From Actinomycetaceae bacterium (GTDB taxonomy: Bacteria > Actinomycetota > Actinomycetes > Actinomycetales > Actinomycetaceae): a DNA stretch of 64,000 bases. The notes under the pieces were generated by a model that was not told the origin of the DNA, ran no database searches, and saw only the letters and a list, made by a program, of their open reading frames with translations. The DNA lies in contig JAUNVP010000008.1 in the NCBI GenBank assembly GCA_030537615.1, forward strand, positions 1-64,000. Direction: 5' to 3'. Each line of letters starts with the position of its first letter. Position 1 is the stretch's first letter. Of this stretch, positions 54,785 to 63,468 are shown in pieces. Position numbers and translations under genes: made by a program.

Positions 54785-56320
54785 ATGACCGTCCTCCCAG
54801 TAGCACTCGACGGAGTGTTCTTGGCGCGGTGGCAGTTCGGTATTACGACCGTCTACCACTTTATCCAGGTACCACTGACCATCGGGCTGGGACTTTTGGT
54901 CGCAATCATGCAGACCAAATGGCACCGCTCAGGCAGTGAAGTCTGGCTAAACGCGACACGATTCTTTGGGAAACTGTTCCTCATTAACTTTGCCCTCGGT
55001 GTTGCAACCGGTATCGTCCAGGAGTTCCAGTTCGGCATGAACTGGTCTGAGTACTCCCGTTTTGTCGGCGATATCTTCGGCGCACCACTAGCCGTAGAGG
55101 CGCTCCTAGCCTTCTTCCTTGAATCAACATTCCTCGGAGTGTGGATCTTTGGTTGGGGCAGAGTATCCAAACGTATCCACCTGACCGCAATCTGGCTTGC
55201 GGCCGTGGGCTCCGCTATCTCGGCCATCTGGATTATTGGTGCTAACTCGTGGATGCAGCACCCCGTAGGCTCGTTCTACAATCCCGAAACCGGTCGAGCT
55301 GAGCTCGACGGGGTGGGCGGCTTTATTGAAGTAATCACCAACCCCGTATTGTTCCTCGGTTTCTCCCACGTGTTCTTCACCTCGGTTTTCACCGCCGGCA
55401 CCTTCGTCGCAGGTATCGCCCTGTGGTGGGTCACTCGCGCCGCCAACGCTGGCGCTGACGGTGAACGTGAAGCGCAAACCATCTGGAAGCCCATCGCTAA
55501 GTTCGGCGCCATTGTGTTAATCATTGGCGGTCTTGGCACGGCGACAACCGGCCACTTCCAGGGCGTCGAAATGATCGAGAAGCAGCCGATGAAGATGGCT
55601 GTTGCCGAAGGCATCTGCGTCGACACTGAAGGTGCAGCCTTCACAGTCGCCGGCTTCGGCGAATGTCCACTCGACGATTCGGGCGATATGACTCGTTTTA
55701 TCACCGTTCCCGGCCTCGCTTCCTTCCTGTCCCACAACTCCTTCACCGCCGAGGTGCAGGGCGTGCGCGACATTCAGAAGCGAATGGTCGACATGCTCAA
55801 TCAGAATGAGTCATTCACCTCCCGTTACGGCGATGCCAGCCAATATGACTTCCGACCCCCATCGATGCCGACCTTCTGGTCATTCCGCATCATGGTGACA
55901 CTCGGAATGCTGTCTATGGTCACTGGTCTCGTTATTCTCGTATTCCTGCGCGGTGATCGACTCATCCGGAGCAATCTGGTTGGGAAGTTGTCACTGTGGT
56001 CTATTCCGTTCCCGTTCATCGGCGCTTCTGCCGGTTGGATCTTTACGGAAATGGGACGACAGCCGTGGGTTGTCTACCCGAACCTCGCAGCCGCGCTTAA
56101 CCAGGATCCAGTCGGCGGAGTTCTCCAGCTCACCGAATTTGCCGCCTCTGGTGCAGTACCAGGCGCATCAGTCCTGACATCTCTCGTGCTATTCACAGTC
56201 CTCTACGGCGGACTCGGCGTCATTTGGTTCCTCCTCATGCGTCGCTTCGCCCTCGAGGGAATGCACTTCCCGAGTCACGATGAGTCGGATCACGATTCAT
56301 CGCTAAGCTTCTCGTACTGA
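54785..56320 (+). CDS. cydA: Cytochrome bd ubiquinol oxidase subunit I
   Basis: A 511-aa CydA, the haem-bearing subunit that reduces O2 to water with quinol. RWQFGITTVYHFIQVPLTIGLG near the N-terminus holds a haem-axial His. The Q-loop region begins ATTGHFQGVEMIEKQPMKMAVAEG near residue 265, where the quinol site is. Multi-pass, about nine helices. ATG 54785 follows AGGAAAGG. It is the first gene of the cyd cluster. Confidence 0.96.
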   Translation: MTVLPVALDGVFLARWQFGITTVYHFIQVPLTIGLGLLVAIMQTKWHRSGSEVWLNATRFFGKLFLINFALGVATGIVQEFQFGMNWSEYSRFVGDIFGAPLAVEALLAFFLESTFLGVWIFGWGRVSKRIHLTAIWLAAVGSAISAIWIIGANSWMQHPVGSFYNPETGRAELDGVGGFIEVITNPVLFLGFSHVFFTSVFTAGTFVAGIALWWVTRAANAGADGEREAQTIWKPIAKFGAIVLIIGGLGTATTGHFQGVEMIEKQPMKMAVAEGICVDTEGAAFTVAGFGECPLDDSGDMTRFITVPGLASFLSHNSFTAEVQGVRDIQKRMVDMLNQNESFTSRYGDASQYDFRPPSMPTFWSFRIMVTLGMLSMVTGLVILVFLRGDRLIRSNLVGKLSLWSIPFPFIGASAGWIFTEMGRQPWVVYPNLAAALNQDPVGGVLQLTEFAASGAVPGASVLTSLVLFTVLYGGLGVIWFLLMRRFALEGMHFPSHDESDHDSSLSFSY

Positions 56321-56339
56321 GGAAGGATTGATATTGATC

Positions 56340-57461
56340 ATGGACTGGCTTAGCATCCTCTGGTTTATCCTCATTGCGGTTTTGTGGACCGGATACCTCA
56401 TTCTTGAAGGCTTCGACCTCGGAGTCGGTGCACTCCTGCCCTTTGTCGCTAAGAACGACGAAGAACGTACCCAAACAGTGAAGACCATTGGTCCACACTG
56501 GGACGGTAACGAGGTGTGGCTACTGACTGCTGGCGGCGCTACTTTCGCAGCATTCCCCGAATGGTACGCAACCATGTTCTCGGGCATGTACCTTGCCTTA
56601 TTCCTCGTTCTCGTTCTGCTCATCCTGCGGATCGCAGCGATCGAATGGCGCAAGACGAAAGACAGCGTCAAATGGCGTCAAACCTGGGACACAATCCACA
56701 CCGTCGTTGGTTTCGGTGTGCCGATTCTCCTCGGAGTAGCGTTCGCTAACCTCGTGCAGGGCATGCACATTGAGGTTGTCGATCCTCTGACGAACGAGCC
56801 GGTTGCCGGCCCGATTACTCAGGAAGTCTTGGCGAACAACGTTCACAACATCACCGGCGGCTTCTTCTCGCTCCTCACCGTGTTCACTATTCTTGGCGGA
56901 CTTGTCGTACTGGCGCTGACCCTTTCTCAAGGCGCCCAGTTCCTCTCCCTCAAGACCACGGGCCCGGTTCACGAGCGCGCCGAGAAGCTGTCGTCACAAC
57001 TGTCGATCCTCGCCGCAGGTCTGACCGCGGTGTGGGCCATCTGGGCGGTCATTGCCTACGCTAACAGCGTCTGGGCTTGGCTCCCGCTGGTCGTGGCTGC
57101 ACTTGCACTCATTGGCTCGGCAGCGACAACGCAGAAGGCTGTGAACAACTCTGTTCTCTCGTTCATCCTGTCATCGGTGGGAATTGCCGCAGCAGTGGCC
57201 TTCATCTTCACCGCTATGGCACCCAACGTCATGGCCTCGTACCTCGATGACTCGTTCTCCCTGACGATTGCGCAAGCATCGTCCACCCACTCGACCCTCG
57301 TCGTGATGACTATCGTTGCGGTTGTTTTCGTCCCGATCGTCCTCGCGTACACCGCGTGGTCGTACTGGGTATTCCGGGCACGTGTCACTCCGGGTGATGT
57401 TCCTGACAACATGGGACTACCTGAACAAGTCCGTGCGGGAGCAAACTTCCTCCGCGGCTAA
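56340..57461 (+). CDS. cydB: Cytochrome bd ubiquinol oxidase subunit II
   Basis: A 373-aa CydB with about eight helices, beginning MDWLSILWFILIAVLWTGYL and the family motif EGFDLGVGALLP, then GPHWDGNEVWL. It stabilises CydA and haem placement. ATG 56340 is taken as conventional, with GGAAGG 13 nt upstream; TTG 56334 is an alternative closer to it. It follows cydA by 19 nt. Confidence 0.95.
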   Translation: MDWLSILWFILIAVLWTGYLILEGFDLGVGALLPFVAKNDEERTQTVKTIGPHWDGNEVWLLTAGGATFAAFPEWYATMFSGMYLALFLVLVLLILRIAAIEWRKTKDSVKWRQTWDTIHTVVGFGVPILLGVAFANLVQGMHIEVVDPLTNEPVAGPITQEVLANNVHNITGGFFSLLTVFTILGGLVVLALTLSQGAQFLSLKTTGPVHERAEKLSSQLSILAAGLTAVWAIWAVIAYANSVWAWLPLVVAALALIGSAATTQKAVNNSVLSFILSSVGIAAAVAFIFTAMAPNVMASYLDDSFSLTIAQASSTHSTLVVMTIVAVVFVPIVLAYTAWSYWVFRARVTPGDVPDNMGLPEQVRAGANFLRG

Positions 57462-57480
57462 ATCGAGAAACCTTCTCACA

Positions 57481-57510
57481 CTGCGGGGCCGGCACTAGCC
57501 GGCCCCGCAG
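57481..57510 (+). terminator. 13-bp hairpin between cydB and cydD
   Basis: CTGCGGGGCCGGC and GCCGGCCCCGCAG are perfect arms with a 4-nt loop, starting 19 nt past cydB. No T-tract follows. It can terminate cydAB, or separate it from cydDC, which has its own possible -10 (TATGAT, 57514-57519). Confidence 0.75.
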
Positions 57511-57513
57511 TCC

Positions 57514-57519
57514 TATGAT
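57514..57519 (+). promoter_or_regulatory. Possible -10 box of the cydDC-kinase operon
   Basis: TATGAT directly after the hairpin, 40 nt upstream of GTG 57560. A -35 would lie inside the hairpin and is poor, so the assignment is weak. Confidence 0.3.
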
Positions 57520-57559
57520 GAGATAACGACAGAACTATTCGACCACCGAGACGACTAAC

Positions 57560-59311
57560 GTGAAACCACTCGACAAACGACTTCTGACCTACGCAAAGGC
57601 AGCGCGCACATACATCGCGTTCATCACCGTAACCGGGACCGTGCTGGCTGTCCTCGTCATCGGTCAAGCCCTCGCTATCGCCGCAAGCATTACCCCCGTC
57701 ATTACCGCCGGTCAGTCCCTCGCGGACGTTCGCACCCCACTCCTCGCACTCATCGCGATCATGCTTGCGCGAGCCGCACTCACTTACGTCAACCGCGCCT
57801 ACGCCCATCGGGCGGCGAATAACGCAATTATCGAGCTGCGAGAGGCAGTCCTCGACCGGGCTACCCAACTCGGGCCACGCTGGCTTGCCCGTAAAAGCTC
57901 CGATACTGTCACGCTGGCGACACGCGGACTCGACGACCTCGGCCCCTACTTCATCTCCTACCTGCCCCAGCTCCTCATGACACTCACCGTCACTCCTTTG
58001 ACGCTACTCGTCATGCTCTATCTCGACTGGTCGTCCGCTCTCATCGCGATCCTCACGATTCCACTCATTCCCATCTTCATGATTCTGGTCGGAAAACTGA
58101 CTCAGGAATACTCTGACCAAAAGCTCTCCACTATGGAGAAACTTGGCTCACAGCTACTCGACCTCATCGCGGGACTTCCAACGCTCAAAGCTCTCGGCCG
58201 GGAATGGGCACCTGCGAACCACGTTCACCGACTCGGTCGCACCCATGCCAACACCACGATGCAGACTCTGCGCGTCGCGTTCCTATCCGGCGCGATCCTC
58301 GAGTTCATCGCCACGTTGTCCGTCGCACTCGTTGCGGTCAAGGTCGGCATGCTCTTGGTCTACGGTTACGTAGAGCTCTTTCCGGCCCTGGTCGTCATTA
58401 TGCTCGCTCCGGAGGTCTACCTACCACTGCGGGAAGTTGGGAAGAACTTCCATGCCTCGGCTGATGGAGTGGCAGCTGCCAATGCAGCCTTTGAAATTCT
58501 CGAAGAACCCGTTCAGCCCACAGGAGTACAAACTGCTCCCGATTTGATGACCTCGACGGTCAATATTCGTAATCTGTCCGTTGCGGCGCGCGGTACGTGG
58601 GCGCCAGCTCAGCTGACGACACGCATTGAACCGGGTTCCATCACCGCACTCGTTGGCCCGTCGGGTGTGGGCAAGACGACAACAATCATGACACTCCTCG
58701 GACTACTCCAGCCCACCCGCGGCGAGATTGTGATCGACACGGTCACCGGGCAACAAATCGACCTGCGAGATCTCGACTTAGACTCGTGGTGGAAACAGAT
58801 TACGTGGGTACCGCAGGCCCCCGCGATCTTGCCGGGGAGCGTCAAAGACAACGTCTGTGAAGGAAACACCTATTCTGACGAACAACTGACCGAAGCGGCC
58901 AAGGCTACCGGATTCGATGTCGTCATCAATGAGCTTCCCCACCGGTGGGATACCATCATCGGGCACGGCGGCGTTGGACTCTCGGTGGGGCAGCGGCAAC
59001 GTCTTGCCCTCACCCGCGCGCTCCTCGTTGATACACCGTGGATCGTCCTTGACGAACCAACCGCACACCTCGACGCGATCACAGAAACTCAGATTCTCGA
59101 CACTATCAACACACTCCACAATCGCGGTCGTACCCTCATCATCATTGCTCACCGGTCCGTCGTTATCGATCGAGCTACCCATCTCATCGACGTATCGTCC
59201 CGCGAAGCAACAGCGGAAGAAATCGAACAGTTCCCACAACTGTCTGAAACCACCGTTGAACAACTTCGTCTCCGCACCACTCCGCGACTATTGGAAGGTG
59301 AGATTGCATGA
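57560..59311 (+). CDS. cydD: ABC exporter subunit CydD (thiol/haem-related transporter)
   Basis: A 583-aa fused permease-ATPase. Six membrane helices lie in the first ~310 residues, and the ATPase has GPSGVGKTT (Walker A), SVGQRQRLALTRALL (signature) and WIVLDEPTAHLD (Walker B). With CydC it exports cysteine/glutathione or affects haem supply, and is needed to assemble the bd oxidase. GTG 57560 is used. It overlaps cydC by 4 nt (ATGA). Confidence 0.93.
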   Translation: MKPLDKRLLTYAKAARTYIAFITVTGTVLAVLVIGQALAIAASITPVITAGQSLADVRTPLLALIAIMLARAALTYVNRAYAHRAANNAIIELREAVLDRATQLGPRWLARKSSDTVTLATRGLDDLGPYFISYLPQLLMTLTVTPLTLLVMLYLDWSSALIAILTIPLIPIFMILVGKLTQEYSDQKLSTMEKLGSQLLDLIAGLPTLKALGREWAPANHVHRLGRTHANTTMQTLRVAFLSGAILEFIATLSVALVAVKVGMLLVYGYVELFPALVVIMLAPEVYLPLREVGKNFHASADGVAAANAAFEILEEPVQPTGVQTAPDLMTSTVNIRNLSVAARGTWAPAQLTTRIEPGSITALVGPSGVGKTTTIMTLLGLLQPTRGEIVIDTVTGQQIDLRDLDLDSWWKQITWVPQAPAILPGSVKDNVCEGNTYSDEQLTEAAKATGFDVVINELPHRWDTIIGHGGVGLSVGQRQRLALTRALLVDTPWIVLDEPTAHLDAITETQILDTINTLHNRGRTLIIIAHRSVVIDRATHLIDVSSREATAEEIEQFPQLSETTVEQLRLRTTPRLLEGEIA

Positions 59312-61110
59312 GTCTGTTCATCACTCCGCGAGAAAAAGTCGCGCTTCGTCAAATGATGCCTCTGCTCGAGCTCAACAAAACGCAGTTCGCCGCAGCAGTA
59401 TTACTCGGAACACTCGGCCTCGGAGCCTCGATTGGGTTGGCAGCCACATCCGCGTGGCTGATTTCCCGCGCCTCCCAGCACCCACCCGTGCTGTACCTCT
59501 CGGTCGCAGCCGTGGGCGTACGATTCTTCGGAATCTCTAAAGCCGTCCTCCGGTACGTCCAGCGTCTCGCCTCTCACCGGGTCGCGATGAATGGAATCGC
59601 ATCCCTGCGAGAAAACGTGTACCGCTCATTGGCAGCGTCACGAACGGACACGGTCACCGGTCTCAAACGCGGAGATATTCTGGCTCGAACCGGTGCCGAC
59701 GTCGATGCACTCGGTGACCTTCTCGTCAAATCGATCCTTCCCGCATGCGTCGCTCTCGTCACTGCAGTGGCAACAGTAATCGGTCTCGCGTTCATTTCAC
59801 CCGCATCTGCTACCGCGCTCGCCATTGGTCTTCTCATTTCAGGAATCGCCGGCCCCGTGCTGACAATTCGATCAGCTCGCCTCGCTGAACTCGCCGATGA
59901 AGTTGCGCGCGTCGACCTCACATCTAATGCTCTCACCCTCCTGGATCATCACGCTGAACTCGCTGTTTCTGGACGAACCCGGCAGTTGCGTGACCACATC
60001 CGGACAACTGAACGTGAACTGACTCGAGCAAAAGATGCCGCGGCACGTCCCGCCGCATTTGCCGCAGTTCTCGATGGTGTTGCCATGGCCGTCGCAGTGG
60101 TTGGGGCCATTGTTTTCGGGGTGCCAGAAACAAACGCAGGACTGGTCTCTGCCGTTGCTCTCGGCGTTCTCGTCCTCACTCCCCTGGCGACGTTTGAAGG
60201 CACCGCTGAACTCGCACCCGCCGCCGTGCAACTCGTCCGTTCTGCTCGCGCTGCGGTGCGCATCGAGGAGATCCTCGACCAACCATCCGAACGCCACCCC
60301 GTAGATATTCCAGCGCTCCCTGACGGGCCGATACTGCGGGCCGAGAATCTGGCGGTTGGTTGGCCCGGTGGACCCACCGTCGTCGAAGGCATCAACCTCG
60401 AACTGAAACCCGGTCGCAGCCTCGCTATTGTCGGCCCATCCGGGATCGGGAAATCAACTATCCTATTCACGCTCGCCGGAATGCTCGAGCCTAAGGCTGG
60501 ACGGGTGACACTCAATGGTGTCGATATTTCGGCCGCAGCCTCAGAAGACGTCGGTGCGCTCGTATCGCTCACGGCTGAAGACGCTCACATCTTTGCCACG
60601 TCAGTGCGAGAAAATCTCCGCGTCGCCGATCCGGAGTTGACCGACGATGAAGCGATCGACCATCTGAATACCGCCGGTCTTGGCTCATGGACGAGATCAC
60701 TCCACGAGGGGCTCGATACGATGCTTGGCTCTGGAGGGAAAACCGTATCGGGAGGCGAACGCCGCCGACTTCTGCTCGCTCGCGCCCTCGCTTCCCCCGC
60801 ACCGCTCATGCTCTTAGACGAACCGGGAGAACACATCGATACCGCTACCGCCGATCGGCTTGTCTCCGATCTGCTATCTGTCCCAGTCGGAACAGAAAGC
60901 CGGCGCGGAACAATCGTCGTTACCCACCGATTGACCCCCCTGGCACATGCCGACGATATTTTCGTCCTGTCCCCTATTCGCGATTCGGACGGGTCTGTCA
61001 AACGAGCCACTATCAGTGACCGCGGAACCCACGAATCCCTCACTCAGCGAAACGAAACGTACCGCTGGGCTCTCCAACGCGAAGGAAATACCGATGCCAC
61101 CACGCAGTAA
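59308..61110 (+). CDS. cydC: ABC exporter subunit CydC
   Basis: A 600-aa partner of CydD with the same layout: N-terminal helices (GLGASIGLAATSAWLISRASQ near 35), ATPase with GPSGIGKST, SGGERRRLLLARALA and MLLDEPGEHID. The start overlaps the cydD stop as ATGA. Its last codons overlap the histidine-kinase start by 17 nt. Confidence 0.93.
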   Translation: MSLFITPREKVALRQMMPLLELNKTQFAAAVLLGTLGLGASIGLAATSAWLISRASQHPPVLYLSVAAVGVRFFGISKAVLRYVQRLASHRVAMNGIASLRENVYRSLAASRTDTVTGLKRGDILARTGADVDALGDLLVKSILPACVALVTAVATVIGLAFISPASATALAIGLLISGIAGPVLTIRSARLAELADEVARVDLTSNALTLLDHHAELAVSGRTRQLRDHIRTTERELTRAKDAAARPAAFAAVLDGVAMAVAVVGAIVFGVPETNAGLVSAVALGVLVLTPLATFEGTAELAPAAVQLVRSARAAVRIEEILDQPSERHPVDIPALPDGPILRAENLAVGWPGGPTVVEGINLELKPGRSLAIVGPSGIGKSTILFTLAGMLEPKAGRVTLNGVDISAAASEDVGALVSLTAEDAHIFATSVRENLRVADPELTDDEAIDHLNTAGLGSWTRSLHEGLDTMLGSGGKTVSGGERRRLLLARALASPAPLMLLDEPGEHIDTATADRLVSDLLSVPVGTESRRGTIVVTHRLTPLAHADDIFVLSPIRDSDGSVKRATISDRGTHESLTQRNETYRWALQREGNTDATTQ

Positions 61111-62773
61111 TGATCCCATCCAAATCGGACAACAACTCATCCAGGCCACCCTAGATCTGACCAAACAACTGAACATCACGGAGATTCTCCAGCAATTCGT
61201 CGATCAGGCATGCGAGCTCACGGATGCCCGTTTCGGGGCCCTATCTGTTCTCGACGCCTGGGGTGATACAACGATGTTCCTCCAGCACGGATTTTCCGAC
61301 GATGAGGCCGCAGGCGTTGGAGCGCCCCCGCGGGGTCTCGGCATGATCGGGGCGATCCCCGCCAACGACGCGCTCATTATCAACGATATTGCGACACATC
61401 CCCTGTTTACTGGGTTCCCGCCCGGGCACCGATCCATGTACAACTTTCTCGGTGTTCCCGTGCGCATGAAAGATCAGGTGTTTGGACGTCTCTACCTATG
61501 CGATAAACCTGGCGGCTTCGATGAAACTGATGTGCGGTTGCTTCGTATCCTCGGTAACGCCGCCGGAGTAGCAGTGGAGAACGCCCGTATCTACCGCGAA
61601 TCTCAAAACCGTGAACGCTGGATTCACGCCTCGCAAATCATTACGAACGCGATGATGGAGGGCGCTGAGGAAGAAGAAGCTCTTGCGCTCATCGCCGATA
61701 CCGTCCGTAACGTATCCGACGCAGATACGGCACTCATTGTATTGCCGTCGGTGGGATATAACTGGGCATGCGAAATCGCGGATGGATTCAAAGCAAACGA
61801 ACTCCTGGGAACGGTGTTCCCCCCGCAAGGTCGCGCTATGTCCGTTCTTCACGAGGGCGCTGGTATGATCGTTGACTCTCTGGCCCGCGCCTCTACCCTG
61901 CGGATTCCCGCATTAAAGAACTTTGGATCGGCACTCTACGCACCGATGATGAACCGCGGGGTAGCTGCGGGCGTACTCATCCTTCTGCGCAAACCGGGGC
62001 GCCCGGAGTTTGAGTCATCCGATTTGCCGCTCGCCGAGTCATTAGCGGCACAGGCAACCTTCGCTCTCGAACTGGCATCGGCACGTCATTCTGAGGACAT
62101 GGCGGCCCTCTACGACGAACGCGATCGCATCGGTCGAGACCTCCATGATTTCGCCATTCAACAGCTCTTCGCCACCGGAATGCAGATTGACACTGCACGC
62201 GATAAGCTCCGCGCGGGAGAAATGGACGAGACCGACATTATCGAAGTGCTCGATTCGGCACTCGTCGCCGTCGATGAATCAGTTCGTCAAATTCGTAGCA
62301 TTGTCCACGATCTGCGCGAACCAGATCAAGATGTTGGTCTTGTCGAACGCGTGCGGCGAGAAACGTCGATTGTCCGCACAGCACTCGGTTTCGCGCCCTC
62401 CCTCATTATCGAGGTCGATGGAACGATTATCTCCCCCGATCAGGACGACCAGCTTGCCACCGTCTCGCAACGCATTGATGATGACATTGCCGACGACGTT
62501 GTTGCAGTCATTCGCGAGGGCCTATCGAACGTCGCACGCCACGCGAAAGCAACCGCCGTACAAATTACCTTAACCGTCGAAGGAACAGCACCCGATGGGC
62601 ACGTGAGTGTGCGCGTGCTCGATGATGGCGTTGGTATACCAGTGAATCGTGAGCGGACATCGGGCCTGGGAAATCTTCGGACCCGCGCTCGCCGCCACAA
62701 CGGCTCCTTTAGCGTCGCTGCTACCCAAACCAGAAGCGGTACCGACCTCGTGTGGTCGGTACCGCTGGTGTAA
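61094..62773 (+). CDS. GAF-domain sensor histidine kinase, DevS/DosT-like
   Basis: A 559-aa soluble kinase. Two GAF domains lead: the first (about 25-175) carries FTGFPPGHRSMYNFLGVPV and LYLCDKPGG, close to the haem-binding GAF-A of mycobacterial DevS/DosT; the second lies at about 185-340. The HisKA_3 box RIGRDLHDFAIQQLF has the phosphorylated His, and the ATPase has DDGVGIPVNRERTSGLGN. ATG 61094 lies in the cydC end after GAAGGA, so the longer frame to 60947 is rejected. Haem binding is inferred and not shown. Confidence 0.9.
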   Translation: MPPRSNDPIQIGQQLIQATLDLTKQLNITEILQQFVDQACELTDARFGALSVLDAWGDTTMFLQHGFSDDEAAGVGAPPRGLGMIGAIPANDALIINDIATHPLFTGFPPGHRSMYNFLGVPVRMKDQVFGRLYLCDKPGGFDETDVRLLRILGNAAGVAVENARIYRESQNRERWIHASQIITNAMMEGAEEEEALALIADTVRNVSDADTALIVLPSVGYNWACEIADGFKANELLGTVFPPQGRAMSVLHEGAGMIVDSLARASTLRIPALKNFGSALYAPMMNRGVAAGVLILLRKPGRPEFESSDLPLAESLAAQATFALELASARHSEDMAALYDERDRIGRDLHDFAIQQLFATGMQIDTARDKLRAGEMDETDIIEVLDSALVAVDESVRQIRSIVHDLREPDQDVGLVERVRRETSIVRTALGFAPSLIIEVDGTIISPDQDDQLATVSQRIDDDIADDVVAVIREGLSNVARHAKATAVQITLTVEGTAPDGHVSVRVLDDGVGIPVNRERTSGLGNLRTRARRHNGSFSVAATQTRSGTDLVWSVPLV

Positions 62774-62779
62774 CACTGG

Positions 62780-63454
62780 TTAGGACGACGGAGGAGACTG
62801 CGTCCGCCACGCTGCCGCACGCTGTCCGGCGACCCAGGCAGCCACCTGGGTCCGGCGTTGCAGTCCCATTTTCGCTAGCAGCGACGTGATGTGATTCTTC
62901 ACCGTCTTTTCCGCGACACCGAGTTTCTCACCGATCTCCCGATTGGATAGACCATCGCCGATCAGATTAAGCACCTTACGTTCCGAGGGCGTGAGATCGG
63001 CGGTGGGATCACCGTGATCAGCTCGGCGTCGAGTAACCGTTCGTTCATCGAGTAGAACCCGGCCATCGGCAACCGCCTTGATAACGTCCGTAATTTCAGC
63101 GCCGCGCACAGTCTTTAACACGTAGGCGCGGGCCCCCGCTTCTAAGGCCTCCGATAGTGCAGAATCGTCATCAAAGGACGTGAGAACTACTGGACGAATC
63201 CGAGGTTTAGATTCTCCCAGCCGACGCATGATATCGATTCCAGTTCCGTCAGGAAGCTGAAGATCAATGAGAATCACGTCTGGAACAACCAGTTCAGCAC
63301 GTCGAATCGCATCGGTCACCGAACCGGCTTCCGCTACGACTTCAAGGCCATCTGCCCGATCGACGATTTCGGCAATACCTCGTCGGACGATCTCATGATC
63401 GTCGACAATCATTACTCGCACATTTTTGCGTTTACTCTCAACTTTGACAACCAC
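62780..63454 (-). CDS. NarL/DevR-type response regulator
   Basis: A 224-aa regulator. The receiver has MIVDDHEIVRRG at the N-terminus and the acceptor Asp in ILIDLQLPDGTG, with the conserved Lys in YVLKTVRG; the LuxR-type helix-turn-helix SNREIGEKLGVAEKTVKNH lies near 175. It converges on the sensor kinase, 6 nt apart, which makes them likely partners controlling bd oxidase or a dormancy-like set. GTG 63454 has TAAACT 6 nt before it and no Shine-Dalgarno sequence. Confidence 0.92.
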   Translation of the reverse strand: MVVKVESKRKNVRVMIVDDHEIVRRGIAEIVDRADGLEVVAEAGSVTDAIRRAELVVPDVILIDLQLPDGTGIDIMRRLGESKPRIRPVVLTSFDDDSALSEALEAGARAYVLKTVRGAEITDVIKAVADGRVLLDERTVTRRRADHGDPTADLTPSERKVLNLIGDGLSNREIGEKLGVAEKTVKNHITSLLAKMGLQRRTQVAAWVAGQRAAAWRTQSPPSS

Positions 63455-63460
63455 GCTGTT

Positions 63461-63466
63461 AGTTTA
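63461..63466 (-). promoter_or_regulatory. -10 box of the response regulator gene (leaderless)
   Basis: Minus-strand TAAACT is separated by 6 nt from GTG 63454. No ribosome-binding site is present. Confidence 0.45.
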
Positions 63467-63468
63467 TC

